From Clostridiales bacterium (lineage in GTDB: Bacteria; Bacillota; Clostridia; Christensenellales; Borkfalkiaceae): a DNA stretch of 43,943 nt. Shown here piece after piece: positions 18,336 to 27,281 of the stretch. The DNA is taken from assembly GCA_015055735.1 (NCBI GenBank), contig SVHP01000007.1, positions 1 through 43,943 on the forward strand, written 5' to 3'. Positions within the stretch are counted from its first letter, which is position 1. Each line of letters begins with the position of its first letter. Made by a program: the position numbers and the translations under genes. A model generated the notes under the pieces. That model made no database searches. It saw only the letters and a list, made by a program, of their open reading frames with translations, and was not told the DNA's origin.

Positions 18336-19632
18336 TTGTCAACCTCATCATCGTTTTAATAAAACGTTGGTCAACAATCGTTTTATCGTGATTGCGTTTT
18401 GCTGAATCAAACGCCTTTCTTCCATATTCCTCTATCACGTGAGTGTTGCCAATAATATATTTTATTTGTTCTTCTAACTGCTTTTCATCGGTTGCAACAA
18501 TTGCACAATCATTTCTTCTAAAGTAATCGATAGGAGCAATGTCTTCTTTGCCAACCGCAAGCACACACTTTCCGTTAGCTAAATAGTCGGTAATTTTGGT
18601 TGAAAAAGACAATCTTGCAGCCTTGCAGTCTTTTCCTTCAATTGCTTCTGCAAAAATGACCACGTCGGCATTTTGTTGCACTTCTAAAACCTTTTCTCTT
18701 GGAATAAAACCACAATGCTTACTGCACCCGTTATTTAATCTCAACATAGTATCTTCATCCACAGTGTCTGGAGAATAAATTTCTAAAATAGCTTTTTCCT
18801 CGTTGCCGTTAAGGTTATTTAGAATATCGGCAATCGATGCAAGCGTTTTATCTCTACCAATAACAAGACTACCCGTATATACAAATTTAAGAGGATTACC
18901 AATCATATGTTTTTTATAGGTAATATTTGTAAAATCAATACCTTTTGTCAAAATGACGCTATCCGTTCCAAAAATTCTATCCGTTTCTTCTTTTTCCTTA
19001 TCTACAATAACAAACATTTCCTTGCAATGCGTTGCAAGATACTTTACTTGTTTGCGAAGCATAAAGCGATGCGCTCTAGACCAAAACCCTTTACATGCAT
19101 CATAAGAATAATTATCGTCTGCCAAATAACAAACGATTGGTTTTCCTGTAATTTTTTTAACGTATCTTTGAATTTTTCCCATGTATGCAGTAGGATAAAT
19201 AGGCACAAAAATAATATCTGGGTCAAATTCTTTAATAAATCTTTTCAATTCTTTACTTTTCCAATGTCCAAGTGACCAAACCATCTCTCGACAAATAGAC
19301 ATAAAATAAGAATGTTTTTTTCTAGCTTTTGCGTACCTTTTATGCTCTTCTTCCACACTTTTATCATTGACTGTCGGCGTATTGAACACTTCTCTTCCCG
19401 TTTGTTTCCACGGCTTAAATATGCTCTTTAAAACGTCGTTTTCACTTATTTGAAAAAAGCGAGAACAAACTTTAGTATTTGGTAAATCAGCCCTTGTATA
19501 TAAAAGTGCTAGACGAGATGGATCCCAACACGAAAATATATTCATAAGGGTATGAGAAGTCGCATCTTCTCGCCAAGCGTTTATTCCTATTGCTAGCACT
19601 TTAGGTAATTTGTTTTTTGATAAATTATCCAC
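18322..19632 (-). CDS. Glycosyltransferase, GT-B type
   Basis: 436 aa, soluble. N-terminal VLAIGINAWREDATSHTLMNIF begins an acceptor-side Rossmann half; the C-terminal half includes KFVYTGSLVIGRDKTL, a HCGFIPREKV stretch and FSTKITDYLANGKCVLAV, arranged as in GT4/GT1-like GT-B enzymes, though the exact E-x7-E is not obvious. Start is GTG with GAGGGAT upstream. Overlaps the acyltransferase by 14 bases. Its acceptor half is long for GT4, so a subfamily specific to this kind of locus is likely. Specific sugar unknown. Confidence 0.8.
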   Translation of the reverse strand: MDNLSKNKLPKVLAIGINAWREDATSHTLMNIFSCWDPSRLALLYTRADLPNTKVCSRFFQISENDVLKSIFKPWKQTGREVFNTPTVNDKSVEEEHKRYAKARKKHSYFMSICREMVWSLGHWKSKELKRFIKEFDPDIIFVPIYPTAYMGKIQRYVKKITGKPIVCYLADDNYSYDACKGFWSRAHRFMLRKQVKYLATHCKEMFVIVDKEKEETDRIFGTDSVILTKGIDFTNITYKKHMIGNPLKFVYTGSLVIGRDKTLASIADILNNLNGNEEKAILEIYSPDTVDEDTMLRLNNGCSKHCGFIPREKVLEVQQNADVVIFAEAIEGKDCKAARLSFSTKITDYLANGKCVLAVGKEDIAPIDYFRRNDCAIVATDEKQLEEQIKYIIGNTHVIEEYGRKAFDSAKRNHDKTIVDQRFIKTMMRLTNGSD

Positions 19633-19647
19633 TTTATCCCTCTTAAA

Positions 19648-20619
19648 TCATTTCAATATCAACAATAGTTTTAATGCCACGAGTAATCCGTTAAAACCAA
19701 AAAGTTTTTTAAACTTTCTAATCTTTTCAACTTTTGGATTTAAGTTATATTGTAAAAAATACGAATAGCTTTTTAATTGTCGTTTTACAGTTTTCTTTTG
19801 CTTGTCTTTACAAATTAAATAAGCGATTAGTAAATTAAAATACAATTTAGCGGCGGCAAAACGTAAAGTTTGAGTTTTTTTATCTTGATCTTCTGCAAGT
19901 TTTTTGGACCATTTTTGAAAAAAGGCAAGATAGTCTTTCAAATTCTTTACCCCAAACGTACTAGTCACGGAATTTTCTCGACGGCGATAAGTAACGTATT
20001 CTTTATTGCATAAAAGCATAGTTTGGCTTTTTTCAACTACTGAAAAATACCAATCCATATCTTCGCATTTAGAATTTTCATCAAAGACGATATTGTTGTT
20101 TACTAATATTTCACGTTTTACCGTTTTTGACCAAGCAGAACAAAAAAATGCATCTTGCTTAATCAAATATTTAATTTTTTCATTTATATCCACAGTATCT
20201 TCAATTTTAGAATAGTCGTATGAAGAATGTGAAATCTTTTTAGTACTTTCAAAATATTCACTATACTTAAACGCCACGATATCCACGAAATTTTCTTTTA
20301 TTCTATTAAAAATGTCTTTGAAAAAATCAACGTCTGCTATAAAATCGTCACTATCTAAAAATACAACGTACTGTCCACTTGCTTTGCTAACTCCATAATT
20401 TCTAGCTGTCGATTGTCCTCCGTTTTCTTTATGAAAAACCAAAACTCGACTGTCCTTTTTAGCGTACTCATCACAAATCGCACCACTTGTGTCAGTAGCA
20501 CCGTCATCAACCAAAATCAATTCAAAATCGGTAAACGACTGTGACAAAACACTGTCTATACATTCATTCAAATATTTTTCCACGTTATAAACAGGAACTA
20601 CCACGCTAAAAGTGGCCAT
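19648..20619 (-). CDS. Glycosyltransferase family 2
   Basis: 323 aa. Classic GT2 layout: FSVVVPVYNVEKYLNECIDSVL, ELILVDDGATDTSG with the first Asp pair, GGQSTARNYG and FLDSDDFI, the DxD-type metal motif. The C-terminal third is basic and contains helices consistent with peripheral membrane contact. AGGAG lies eight bases before the ATG. It is expected to add one sugar with inversion on the cytoplasmic face. Position after the dehydrogenase-like gene gives no hint of donor. Confidence 0.93.
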   Translation of the reverse strand: MATFSVVVPVYNVEKYLNECIDSVLSQSFTDFELILVDDGATDTSGAICDEYAKKDSRVLVFHKENGGQSTARNYGVSKASGQYVVFLDSDDFIADVDFFKDIFNRIKENFVDIVAFKYSEYFESTKKISHSSYDYSKIEDTVDINEKIKYLIKQDAFFCSAWSKTVKREILVNNNIVFDENSKCEDMDWYFSVVEKSQTMLLCNKEYVTYRRRENSVTSTFGVKNLKDYLAFFQKWSKKLAEDQDKKTQTLRFAAAKLYFNLLIAYLICKDKQKKTVKRQLKSYSYFLQYNLNPKVEKIRKFKKLFGFNGLLVALKLLLILK

Positions 20620-20639
20620 ACGTAATTCTCCTTTTATTA

Positions 20640-21593
20640 CTATAAATTATCTTGTTTATTTCCATTGATAAAAGATAAAATGTTTCCTTCTATTCTTACC
20701 TTTATTTTATTAAGACTTTCTTTACTCGAAGTTACAATTCCTGGTAACACAAGCGTGTTTTTTAATCTTCTAAACTTATTAAACAAAGCATACGGAATCA
20801 ATTCTACTTGGTCAAAAATAGCGCCACCTATCAACTTATTTTTCAATGCTAAATACAATGCTTTTTCATCGACAGTCGCCTCCCTTCCTACATTCATAAA
20901 CCATGCAGTTGATTTCATTTTAGAAAAAAAATTTTGATCGCAAAAATCCTTAGTTTCTTCAACAGCAGGAATTGTAGATATAATATAATCGTACTCACTC
21001 AATTTTTCTAACAACTGTTTTTTGGTATTAATTATGCCCTCATAAGGCTCTTTTAACTTGCAATATGCATCATATCCTTCTATTTTACATTCAAATGCCT
21101 TTAGCCGATTTGCAATTTCCGTTCCTATATTTCCAGTACCCATTATAAGCACTCTCTTTTGTGCCAACTCAGTAATTTCAGAGTACTTTCTAAACAATTT
21201 TGGCCTATAATTTTTAGGATTTTTTCTTATCCTTTTACAAACGGACAATATTGCGTAGATAACCGTTTCAGCAATTGATACTGAATAAACTCCTGACGAA
21301 TTACAAACCATAATCCCTTTTTTCTTAAATTCTTCAACGGGTACACCATCATATCCAGTACTTGTAAGTTGAATCATTTTTAAGTTTTTGCAATCCATAG
21401 AATTCAATATGATTGCAGTAGCTCTACAACATACGATAATGTCGACTTCTTCAGTCAAGAAACGTTCTAACGCACGTTTTTTTGGTTTATTAGAAAGATA
21501 ATTAAATAATCTATTGCCATATTTCAATGGACGAACTTCAAAATTCTCGTTATTTTCAAATAGTTCAATTTCTGATAAAATTATTTTTTTCAT
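20640..21593 (-). CDS. D-isomer-specific 2-hydroxyacid dehydrogenase-like protein
   Basis: 317 aa. The NAD-binding motif is MGTGNIGTEIANR near residue 150, and the catalytic Arg region is WFMNVGREATVDEKAL. The usual C-terminal TPHIA block, which carries the catalytic His in this family, reads LPGIVTS here, so the His is missing. Either the active site is altered or the protein no longer does the standard 2-keto acid/2-hydroxyacid reaction. Start codon follows the upstream GT4 stop by one base with no strong ribosome site, pointing to termination-reinitiation. Its place among polysaccharide genes suggests it supplies or processes an acid substituent; that is inference. Confidence 0.8.
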   Translation of the reverse strand: MKKIILSEIELFENNENFEVRPLKYGNRLFNYLSNKPKKRALERFLTEEVDIIVCCRATAIILNSMDCKNLKMIQLTSTGYDGVPVEEFKKKGIMVCNSSGVYSVSIAETVIYAILSVCKRIRKNPKNYRPKLFRKYSEITELAQKRVLIMGTGNIGTEIANRLKAFECKIEGYDAYCKLKEPYEGIINTKKQLLEKLSEYDYIISTIPAVEETKDFCDQNFFSKMKSTAWFMNVGREATVDEKALYLALKNKLIGGAIFDQVELIPYALFNKFRRLKNTLVLPGIVTSSKESLNKIKVRIEGNILSFINGNKQDNL

Positions 21594-21594
21594 A

Positions 21595-22755
21595 TTACTT
21601 GGTTTGTGTTTTTCCTATAAGTTCATTCACATCTTCAACAATGTTATTAACCATAACAGATCTCTCAAAATAAATTTCAACCCTTTTTCTACCCTCTTTT
21701 GCAAATCGAAGGCGAGTCTCTTCATCGTTCATTAGTTCAATCATCTTTTGTTGTAAAAGCTCCATATTTTGCGCTGGAACAAGCCAACCACATTTATTTT
21801 CTTCGATAACCTCAGAAGGTCCAGGCACGTCCGTTGTTATAATCGGAACGCCCATCGCAAGTCCTTCTTGCAACACCATACCGAAGCCTTCTCTATAAGT
21901 AGGATGTACCATTATATCGAAAGCAGAAAGATATTTACACACTTCGTTACCTTTTACAAGCCCCGTAAATACCACTTTGCCCGAAGTTTTTGCCCATTCA
22001 ATAAGTTCTAAAAGCTCCCCCTCGCAACCATCGTACATACCGACTAGTATCATCTTTACGTTTTCAGAAAAGTTACCTAACTTAAATGATTGCAACAACT
22101 CTTTACAGCCTTTATCCTTAGTAATTCTCCCAACAAAGCCAAATACAAAATCTTCATCAGCCATCCCATATTGAGAGCGAATCTCTTTTCTATATTCTTG
22201 CTTTTTTTCAATTTTATATATCGAAAGATTTACGCCTATTGTTCCACCTTTCCCCAACACTTTTATTTTTTTTGCTTCGCATAGTCGATCATCAAGTGCA
22301 ATTTGCATATTCTTATTACTAACTTCTCGAATATGCGTTGAATTTTTGCAGGTAATCTTTTCAAGAGTTTTCATAATAATGCGAGTAACTCCATTTGCCG
22401 CAACGTAATGAATTCCCCACTGAGCGTAAAGTCGTATAGGAATTTTAGCGAATTTACCTGCAAGACAAGAATAAAACGAAGCGTTATCGGTCGCATAATA
22501 AATGATATCAAATTTTTCTTTCTTAAAAATCTTTTTTAACCTTAACGTAAACTTAAATATATCAAAGAAATGAAATCCTCTACGCATAGGTAAATTGATA
22601 CATTTTGCGTAGGTAGTATTTTTCTTTTCAAACTCTTCGTTCATGTTACAAATATAGGTTACGTCATAACCGTTCTCAGAAAAAGCTTTTGCAAACGGAA
22701 GGATAAAAGTATCCATTGTTAATTGTAAAGTTGTAATAAAACAAATTTTTTTCAT
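21595..22755 (-). CDS. Glycosyltransferase family 4
   Basis: 386 aa, GT-B fold. N-terminal ICFITTLQLTMDTFILPFAKAFSENGYDVTYIC is the acceptor domain; FVFGFVGRITKDKGCKELLQ opens the donor domain and PTYREGFGMVLQEGLAMGVPIITTDVPGP carries the E-x7-E motif. Close in look to the GT4 enzymes that extend the second sugar in Wzy-dependent loci (such as PglA-like transferases), but this is only a resemblance. The weak AGAGAAAT site is followed by ATG. Cytoplasmic. Confidence 0.92.
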   Translation of the reverse strand: MKKICFITTLQLTMDTFILPFAKAFSENGYDVTYICNMNEEFEKKNTTYAKCINLPMRRGFHFFDIFKFTLRLKKIFKKEKFDIIYYATDNASFYSCLAGKFAKIPIRLYAQWGIHYVAANGVTRIIMKTLEKITCKNSTHIREVSNKNMQIALDDRLCEAKKIKVLGKGGTIGVNLSIYKIEKKQEYRKEIRSQYGMADEDFVFGFVGRITKDKGCKELLQSFKLGNFSENVKMILVGMYDGCEGELLELIEWAKTSGKVVFTGLVKGNEVCKYLSAFDIMVHPTYREGFGMVLQEGLAMGVPIITTDVPGPSEVIEENKCGWLVPAQNMELLQQKMIELMNDEETRLRFAKEGRKRVEIYFERSVMVNNIVEDVNELIGKTQTK

Positions 22756-22774
22756 ATTTCTCTACTTATTGCAC

Positions 22775-23851
22775 TTAACCTATCGTAACAGGATTTCCCT
22801 GTTCATCACAAAATAATTCATGGTACCTACGTCTCAATTTAACTCCGTACTGGACGTCTAAATACGGCAATTTTTCGTGCAAAAGTTGTTTTACACGCAA
22901 GTATAATAGATTTACCCCTCCCGCAGCAATAACAGAAAGAGTCGCCGCCAACCTTGGATTAATTTCCATTAGTTGAGGTAAACCATTTTCATCAAACTTA
23001 AAATCTAAATCTATGTTACCATCTAATTTTAATGTTTCAACTATTTTGCGCGATATTTCGTATGCCTTTTCATTTGGGGTTAAAGTAGCCGTCTGCGGTA
23101 TACTTGCAACTATTACATTACTTTCTCTACCAACCATATACAACACTTTTCCATTATCAGCAAGTAGATCAACTGAATACTCCTTACCAGGCAAGTAATC
23201 CATTACCATAAGTTCAGGCATATTTTCGGTTTCTTTCAAAATAGACAACATATCTTCGTAGGTGGTAAAAAATGAATTTGGTTTTTCATTCATAAAAATA
23301 TCAAATCGTGATTTTTTAGGATCGATCAAGCGTATTCCTCTACTACCACTACCATCTCTCATTTTTACGCAAATAGGTTTATTTGGATAACCTATTTCTC
23401 TACAAGCGTTTATAAATTCATCAATATTTTTAGCCGTGCGAAAATTAGGAATTGAAAAACCATTTTCTTGCATAAATTGATATAGCTTGATTTTATCATT
23501 TGCAATTAGTAAACCTTCTCCTGACGATACCGATACCAATGTTCCTATTTGTTCAAATTCCGTACGTCGTGTTTGTAATTGAGGTAATTCTTGTGAAATG
23601 CCTGGTATTAGAATGTCAACTTTTTCCTTTTTGCAAATTTCTAATAGGGCATCTATATAATCATATGCCGATACTGCAGGAACGAGATATACTTCATCTA
23701 CCAATTGTTTAATTGTTGGATCGGTAGACATGTCAACCCCTATTATTCTAACATTTCTTTCTCCATTACATTTTAAGCATTGAACCAACCCTGGTGAAGA
23801 CGGCGACCCCGCAGCCGTCAACAATACAGTTATATCTCTCAATTTATTCAT
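22775..23851 (-). CDS. ATP-grasp domain protein (carboxylate-amine/thiol ligase type)
   Basis: 358 aa. The N-terminal Rossmann-like preATP-grasp part is VLLTAAGSPSSPGLVQCLK. The ATP-grasp core has a flexible glycine loop (MRDGSGSRGIRLI), a LPGKEYSVDLL segment and the Mg/ATP motif DLDFKFDENGLPQLMEINPRL with the Glu and Asn ligands. It resembles carbamoyl-phosphate-synthase-type ATP-grasp proteins, which activate a carboxylate as acyl phosphate for attack by an amine. Its start overlaps the LysA-like decarboxylase by eight bases. The pair could make an amine and couple it to a sugar acid or build an amino-acid substituent. Substrates are unknown. Confidence 0.87.
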   Translation of the reverse strand: MNKLRDITVLLTAAGSPSSPGLVQCLKCNGERNVRIIGVDMSTDPTIKQLVDEVYLVPAVSAYDYIDALLEICKKEKVDILIPGISQELPQLQTRRTEFEQIGTLVSVSSGEGLLIANDKIKLYQFMQENGFSIPNFRTAKNIDEFINACREIGYPNKPICVKMRDGSGSRGIRLIDPKKSRFDIFMNEKPNSFFTTYEDMLSILKETENMPELMVMDYLPGKEYSVDLLADNGKVLYMVGRESNVIVASIPQTATLTPNEKAYEISRKIVETLKLDGNIDLDFKFDENGLPQLMEINPRLAATLSVIAAGGVNLLYLRVKQLLHEKLPYLDVQYGVKLRRRYHELFCDEQGNPVTIG

Positions 23852-25112
23852 TGTGGTCTCCCTTTGTTACGTATGTTAACATTACGTCTTCAACCTTCTC
23901 TTTTCTCTTAAATAATTCTATGCTTTGATCTTCATTTATCATAATTCCCGCACATTGTTCACTAATGAAAGCAGGTTTTGAGACAAGAGAATACCCCCCG
24001 ACATTTTTAAATAAGACGATATCCCCTTCACCAATCTCACCACTATACTCAGAAAAAGGCACGTCATATTCAAGACAGGTATATCCTACCAAATCGATAC
24101 TTTCAAAGTTTTCTCTTTTTTTATTTCCATTAGAATATATCTCAATAGGCAATTTCTTAATTCTACACATATCGCTCACGTTAAATATACAACTATCAAT
24201 ACATGCAAAGTTTTTGCCTCTTATTTTCTTTATACCATATACTTTTGACAATAAATACATGTATGCTGAAACAATAGTCGTTCCTGGCTCCGTATAAAGC
24301 CATGGTTGTTTATCTAAAGGCAAGTGTCCATAACGTTGTCTAAACACAGTAGCAACAGCTTGTGCATAATGGTCATACGTTGGAATGCTCCCACCAAACT
24401 GTTCAGCCAAAAACGGATCCATGACGCCAAACATACCACTACCTATATCAATAAATTCAGGAATAAAATCTAAATATTTATCGGCAAGTTCAATCATTTG
24501 CTTGGCTCTTTCTGCCCAATACTGAACCCCTCTCGAGTGTCCAATATGCATATGTAATCCCACTAAATGTATATTTTTATATTGTTCTATTTGAGATAAA
24601 ACTTCTTCTAGATCTCCATTGTCAGGATCCACTCCAAAACGAGAAACAAATCCTTGACCAATATCTAAATTTACACGTATTCCTACTCGCAACTCTTTAT
24701 CAAAATGCTCTTTTGCTAAATTTATAATTCGCCCTAGCTCTTTTAAATTGTCAATATTAACAACACACCCATCTAAAAGAAATTTTTCCATCATGGGTCC
24801 TTTTATCGGTCCATTATAAATAATGTCTTTATCAGAATACCCAACATTTTTAGCAATTTTATATTCCATATCTGAAACAACTTCTGCTAATCCACCGTAT
24901 TCCTTTACTAACGAACAAATTTTAGGAGTATAATTGGTTTTATACGATTGAGCAATATTATACTTAGGATAAATAGCACGAAAACTATCTAAAAGATGAA
25001 AATAATTGTCTTTAAATTCTTTTACATCAAAAACAAACAATGGACTTCCATATCTATCCAACCAATTCTGTAATTGATTAAATGTATATTTACGTTTTAC
25101 ATTACTTGCCAT
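23844..25112 (-). CDS. LysA-like PLP-dependent decarboxylase (fold type III)
   Basis: 422 aa, same length as diaminopimelate decarboxylases. The PLP lysine is in AQSYKTNYTPKI near residue 58; HMHIGHSRG corresponds to the HIGS block; IDIGSGMFG and YTEPGTTIVSAY follow. In true LysA the latter motif is EPGR and that Arg contacts substrate; here it is EPGT, suggesting a different substrate than diaminopimelate. The C-terminal barrel is present. GGGAGGT gives a strong start. It is embedded in a surface-polysaccharide operon and overlaps an ATP-grasp gene, so a role in sugar decoration is more likely than lysine synthesis. No other lysine gene is nearby. Confidence 0.85.
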   Translation of the reverse strand: MASNVKRKYTFNQLQNWLDRYGSPLFVFDVKEFKDNYFHLLDSFRAIYPKYNIAQSYKTNYTPKICSLVKEYGGLAEVVSDMEYKIAKNVGYSDKDIIYNGPIKGPMMEKFLLDGCVVNIDNLKELGRIINLAKEHFDKELRVGIRVNLDIGQGFVSRFGVDPDNGDLEEVLSQIEQYKNIHLVGLHMHIGHSRGVQYWAERAKQMIELADKYLDFIPEFIDIGSGMFGVMDPFLAEQFGGSIPTYDHYAQAVATVFRQRYGHLPLDKQPWLYTEPGTTIVSAYMYLLSKVYGIKKIRGKNFACIDSCIFNVSDMCRIKKLPIEIYSNGNKKRENFESIDLVGYTCLEYDVPFSEYSGEIGEGDIVLFKNVGGYSLVSKPAFISEQCAGIMINEDQSIELFKRKEKVEDVMLTYVTKGDHNE

Positions 25113-25116
25113 TTAT

Positions 25117-25746
25117 TTACCTCCCCGTTTCATTCAGCCAATCTTTTCGCTCTTCACTTAATGGTTTTCTTACTTCGCTACCATAATCCTCTTTTATTCG
25201 CTTAAACAATATCCTAATCGTGTAAAATAAAATCTTTATATCTAGCCACAACGTTAAATTTTTTGCATAATCAACTTCGTAAGAAAATTGTTCTTCCCAC
25301 GTCGGAGTTACGTTATCGTGCAATACCTCTGGTACCGTTAATCCACCACGTACATCATGACGATGTCTTTCTTCTTGGGTGTAATACGGCAAATATTCTA
25401 CCAATAACGGACGAGGTCCAATTATAGATAAATCACCCTTTAAGATATTAAATAATTCTGGCAACTCGTCTAAAGACGTCGAACGTAAAAACCTGCCAAA
25501 CCTCGTCACCCTTTGGTTGTCTGGCAATAGTTTTCCATCTTTATCTTTTTTATTACTCATGGTGCGAAACTTGTACATTGTAAACACTTTCTCGTTCTTT
25601 CCCACCCGCTTTTGCTTAAAGAAAATAGGTGCTCCTACATTGCATAAAACTAAAAAACTTAAAATGATAAATATTGGTGAAAGAACGATTATCGCCACGA
25701 AAGATAAGATAAAATCAAAAAATCTCTTAAAAAAATGTTTGTACAT
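25117..25746 (-). CDS. Initiating sugar transferase, PglC-type phosphoglycosyl transferase
   Basis: 209 aa, the short monotopic form. The N-terminal hydrophobic re-entrant helix (FFDFILSFVAIIVLSPIFI) is followed by KRVGKNEKVFTMYKFRTM, LRSTSLDELPELFNIL with the catalytic Asp-Glu pair, and LSIIGPRPLL. It transfers a sugar-1-phosphate from a UDP-sugar to undecaprenyl phosphate, starting the lipid-linked repeat. Size and neighbours (4-aminotransferase, PglD-type acetyltransferase) suggest a diNAcBac-like or other 4-amino sugar donor. GGGAG precedes the ATG, and the PIG-L gene ends two bases upstream. Confidence 0.93.
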   Translation of the reverse strand: MYKHFFKRFFDFILSFVAIIVLSPIFIILSFLVLCNVGAPIFFKQKRVGKNEKVFTMYKFRTMSNKKDKDGKLLPDNQRVTRFGRFLRSTSLDELPELFNILKGDLSIIGPRPLLVEYLPYYTQEERHRHDVRGGLTVPEVLHDNVTPTWEEQFSYEVDYAKNLTLWLDIKILFYTIRILFKRIKEDYGSEVRKPLSEERKDWLNETGR

Positions 25747-25748
25747 TT

Positions 25749-26414
25749 TTACTTAATCTCCCTTACTACCGCAAATGCCTCCGCTGCTTTTACACCGACC
25801 GTTGCGCCACGATATTTAGCAAGAGTTTCAATCGCTTCTATTGAACGGGCATTAGGGAATTCGGCAATTTGCGATTTATAGCAAGTCATTAATTGCAATT
25901 TTTTATCAATTGTCTCCGATATGTCTACGTATCTTTGTGGAATAAACGCATTCGCTACATGAGGAACGTTCCACTCAGTTTCCGATAAGGTTTCATAAGC
26001 ATATACCCCCGTTACCTTATAATCGTATTTAGGGCGAATACAAACCATTGCCGACTCAGCAACCAACGCATGATCTTTCTGCATATCCCCAAAATGTGGA
26101 ATATAAACGATATTTGGCTTAACTTCATTAAAAACGTTCATCATTGACGCATTCAACTCATGTCGTGGAATGGATTCCAACATGACTGAAGGGAACTCTA
26201 AAAAGAAAGTTTTTTTAACTCCTAATATTTTATGACAATTTATAGTTTCTCCACGAAGTTGTTCAACAAAAGCCTTAGAAAAAAGAGGCTCAACACCTTT
26301 GGTTGCAATGCAAACGTAAACTTCGTCATCTTGTTCTACGTGTTTTAATAACGTACCACCCAATCCAATTATTTCATCATCAGCATGTGGCGCTATTGCT
26401 AATATTTTTTTCAT
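25749..26414 (-). CDS. PIG-L family deacetylase
   Basis: 221 aa. N-terminal ILAIAPHADDEIIGLGGTLL holds the zinc motif HxDDE; a second metal motif is YIPHFGDMQKDH. The family removes N-acetyl groups from GlcNAc-type sugars and related compounds. Between the aldolase-like gene and the PglC-type transferase it could deacetylate a sugar nucleotide or the first lipid-linked sugar, exposing an amine for further substitution. No signal peptide; cytoplasmic. AAGGA lies upstream of the ATG. Confidence 0.9.
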   Translation of the reverse strand: MKKILAIAPHADDEIIGLGGTLLKHVEQDDEVYVCIATKGVEPLFSKAFVEQLRGETINCHKILGVKKTFFLEFPSVMLESIPRHELNASMMNVFNEVKPNIVYIPHFGDMQKDHALVAESAMVCIRPKYDYKVTGVYAYETLSETEWNVPHVANAFIPQRYVDISETIDKKLQLMTCYKSQIAEFPNARSIEAIETLAKYRGATVGVKAAEAFAVVREIK

Positions 26415-26429
26415 CGTTAATAATTCCTT

Positions 26430-27269
26430 TTAAGATTTTAACGCTACGATTTGATTTACTTTTTCAACAACCATAGCGTGATTATTTTTAAATTGTTCTT
26501 CAGTATATCCTAGAAATTCTATTTCTTTTAGCCTAATATTTTTTACGCCTTCCAAGAAAATATCTTCAATCGTCTTTGGATCTTCTACTAAATTAGCATC
26601 GCAAAATCCTCTCGATAGAATTGCAGCAGTTGAACCCAAACGATAATGCTCAGCCATAATATATTCGGCAGGTAGCATTCCATACCCCACACGAGCAATG
26701 CCACCAAAACCGTACTTGATTCCATTTTCCTTAATCGTTTTACACAATCTTTCCACCGTACCATCGGCAAGCAATTGAAACATAAATTTTTGTCCGTACG
26801 CAAGGTGCAAATCGTTTAACCCTATATGTATTTCATCTACACCTTGAACCTTACAAATTTCTTTAATTTTTGCCGCCGCCTCAGCAGTTTCAAGCAAGAG
26901 TTGCACTTTAGCCCTTCCGTCAACTATCTCTACAAATTTTTCAGCATCTGCCCTAGTCCTAAACATAGGCAACATAATCACTTCTGCGCCAGCCGTTAAC
27001 GTATTTTCGATCTCTTCTTTGGACGAACAGTAGTCTTTTGTCGCTTGATGCAAAGGATTTACTCTTACCATAAGTTTAGAAGTCTTTACTATCGGACGAA
27101 GTCGAACGATATCGTCTATCGTATGATGCGATTTTACGGTATTCATACCTGCTTGGCGCTCTTCCTTACCAATGTACTCCATATCGATCCAAATACGGTC
27201 AACCCCTGCTCTTTGTGCGATATCTGCAACTAATTCATTATTCGTTATATACATCAACGTCAATGCCAT
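26430..27269 (-). CDS. HpcH/HpaI aldolase/citrate lyase family protein
   Basis: 279 aa, TIM-barrel class. Metal ligands of the family appear as Glu in QLLLETAEAA and Asp in HIGLNDLHLAYG; the phosphate/substrate Arg may be in LMVRVNP. The early EH motif of HpaI is MEY here, so the general-base His is changed. The family performs reversible aldol chemistry with pyruvate-like donors. It is the third gene of the operon, in the section that makes the first sugar. A role in building a carbon-chain-extended acid or substituent is possible but unproven. AAAGGA precedes the start. Confidence 0.8.
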   Translation of the reverse strand: MALTLMYITNNELVADIAQRAGVDRIWIDMEYIGKEERQAGMNTVKSHHTIDDIVRLRPIVKTSKLMVRVNPLHQATKDYCSSKEEIENTLTAGAEVIMLPMFRTRADAEKFVEIVDGRAKVQLLLETAEAAAKIKEICKVQGVDEIHIGLNDLHLAYGQKFMFQLLADGTVERLCKTIKENGIKYGFGGIARVGYGMLPAEYIMAEHYRLGSTAAILSRGFCDANLVEDPKTIEDIFLEGVKNIRLKEIEFLGYTEEQFKNNHAMVVEKVNQIVALKS

Positions 27270-27281
27270 AATTTCTTTCCT

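Noticed and set aside
23844-25112. Annotating the PLP enzyme as lysA
   Set aside because: The EPGR Arg is missing and the context is polysaccharide synthesis, so lysine biosynthesis is not supported.
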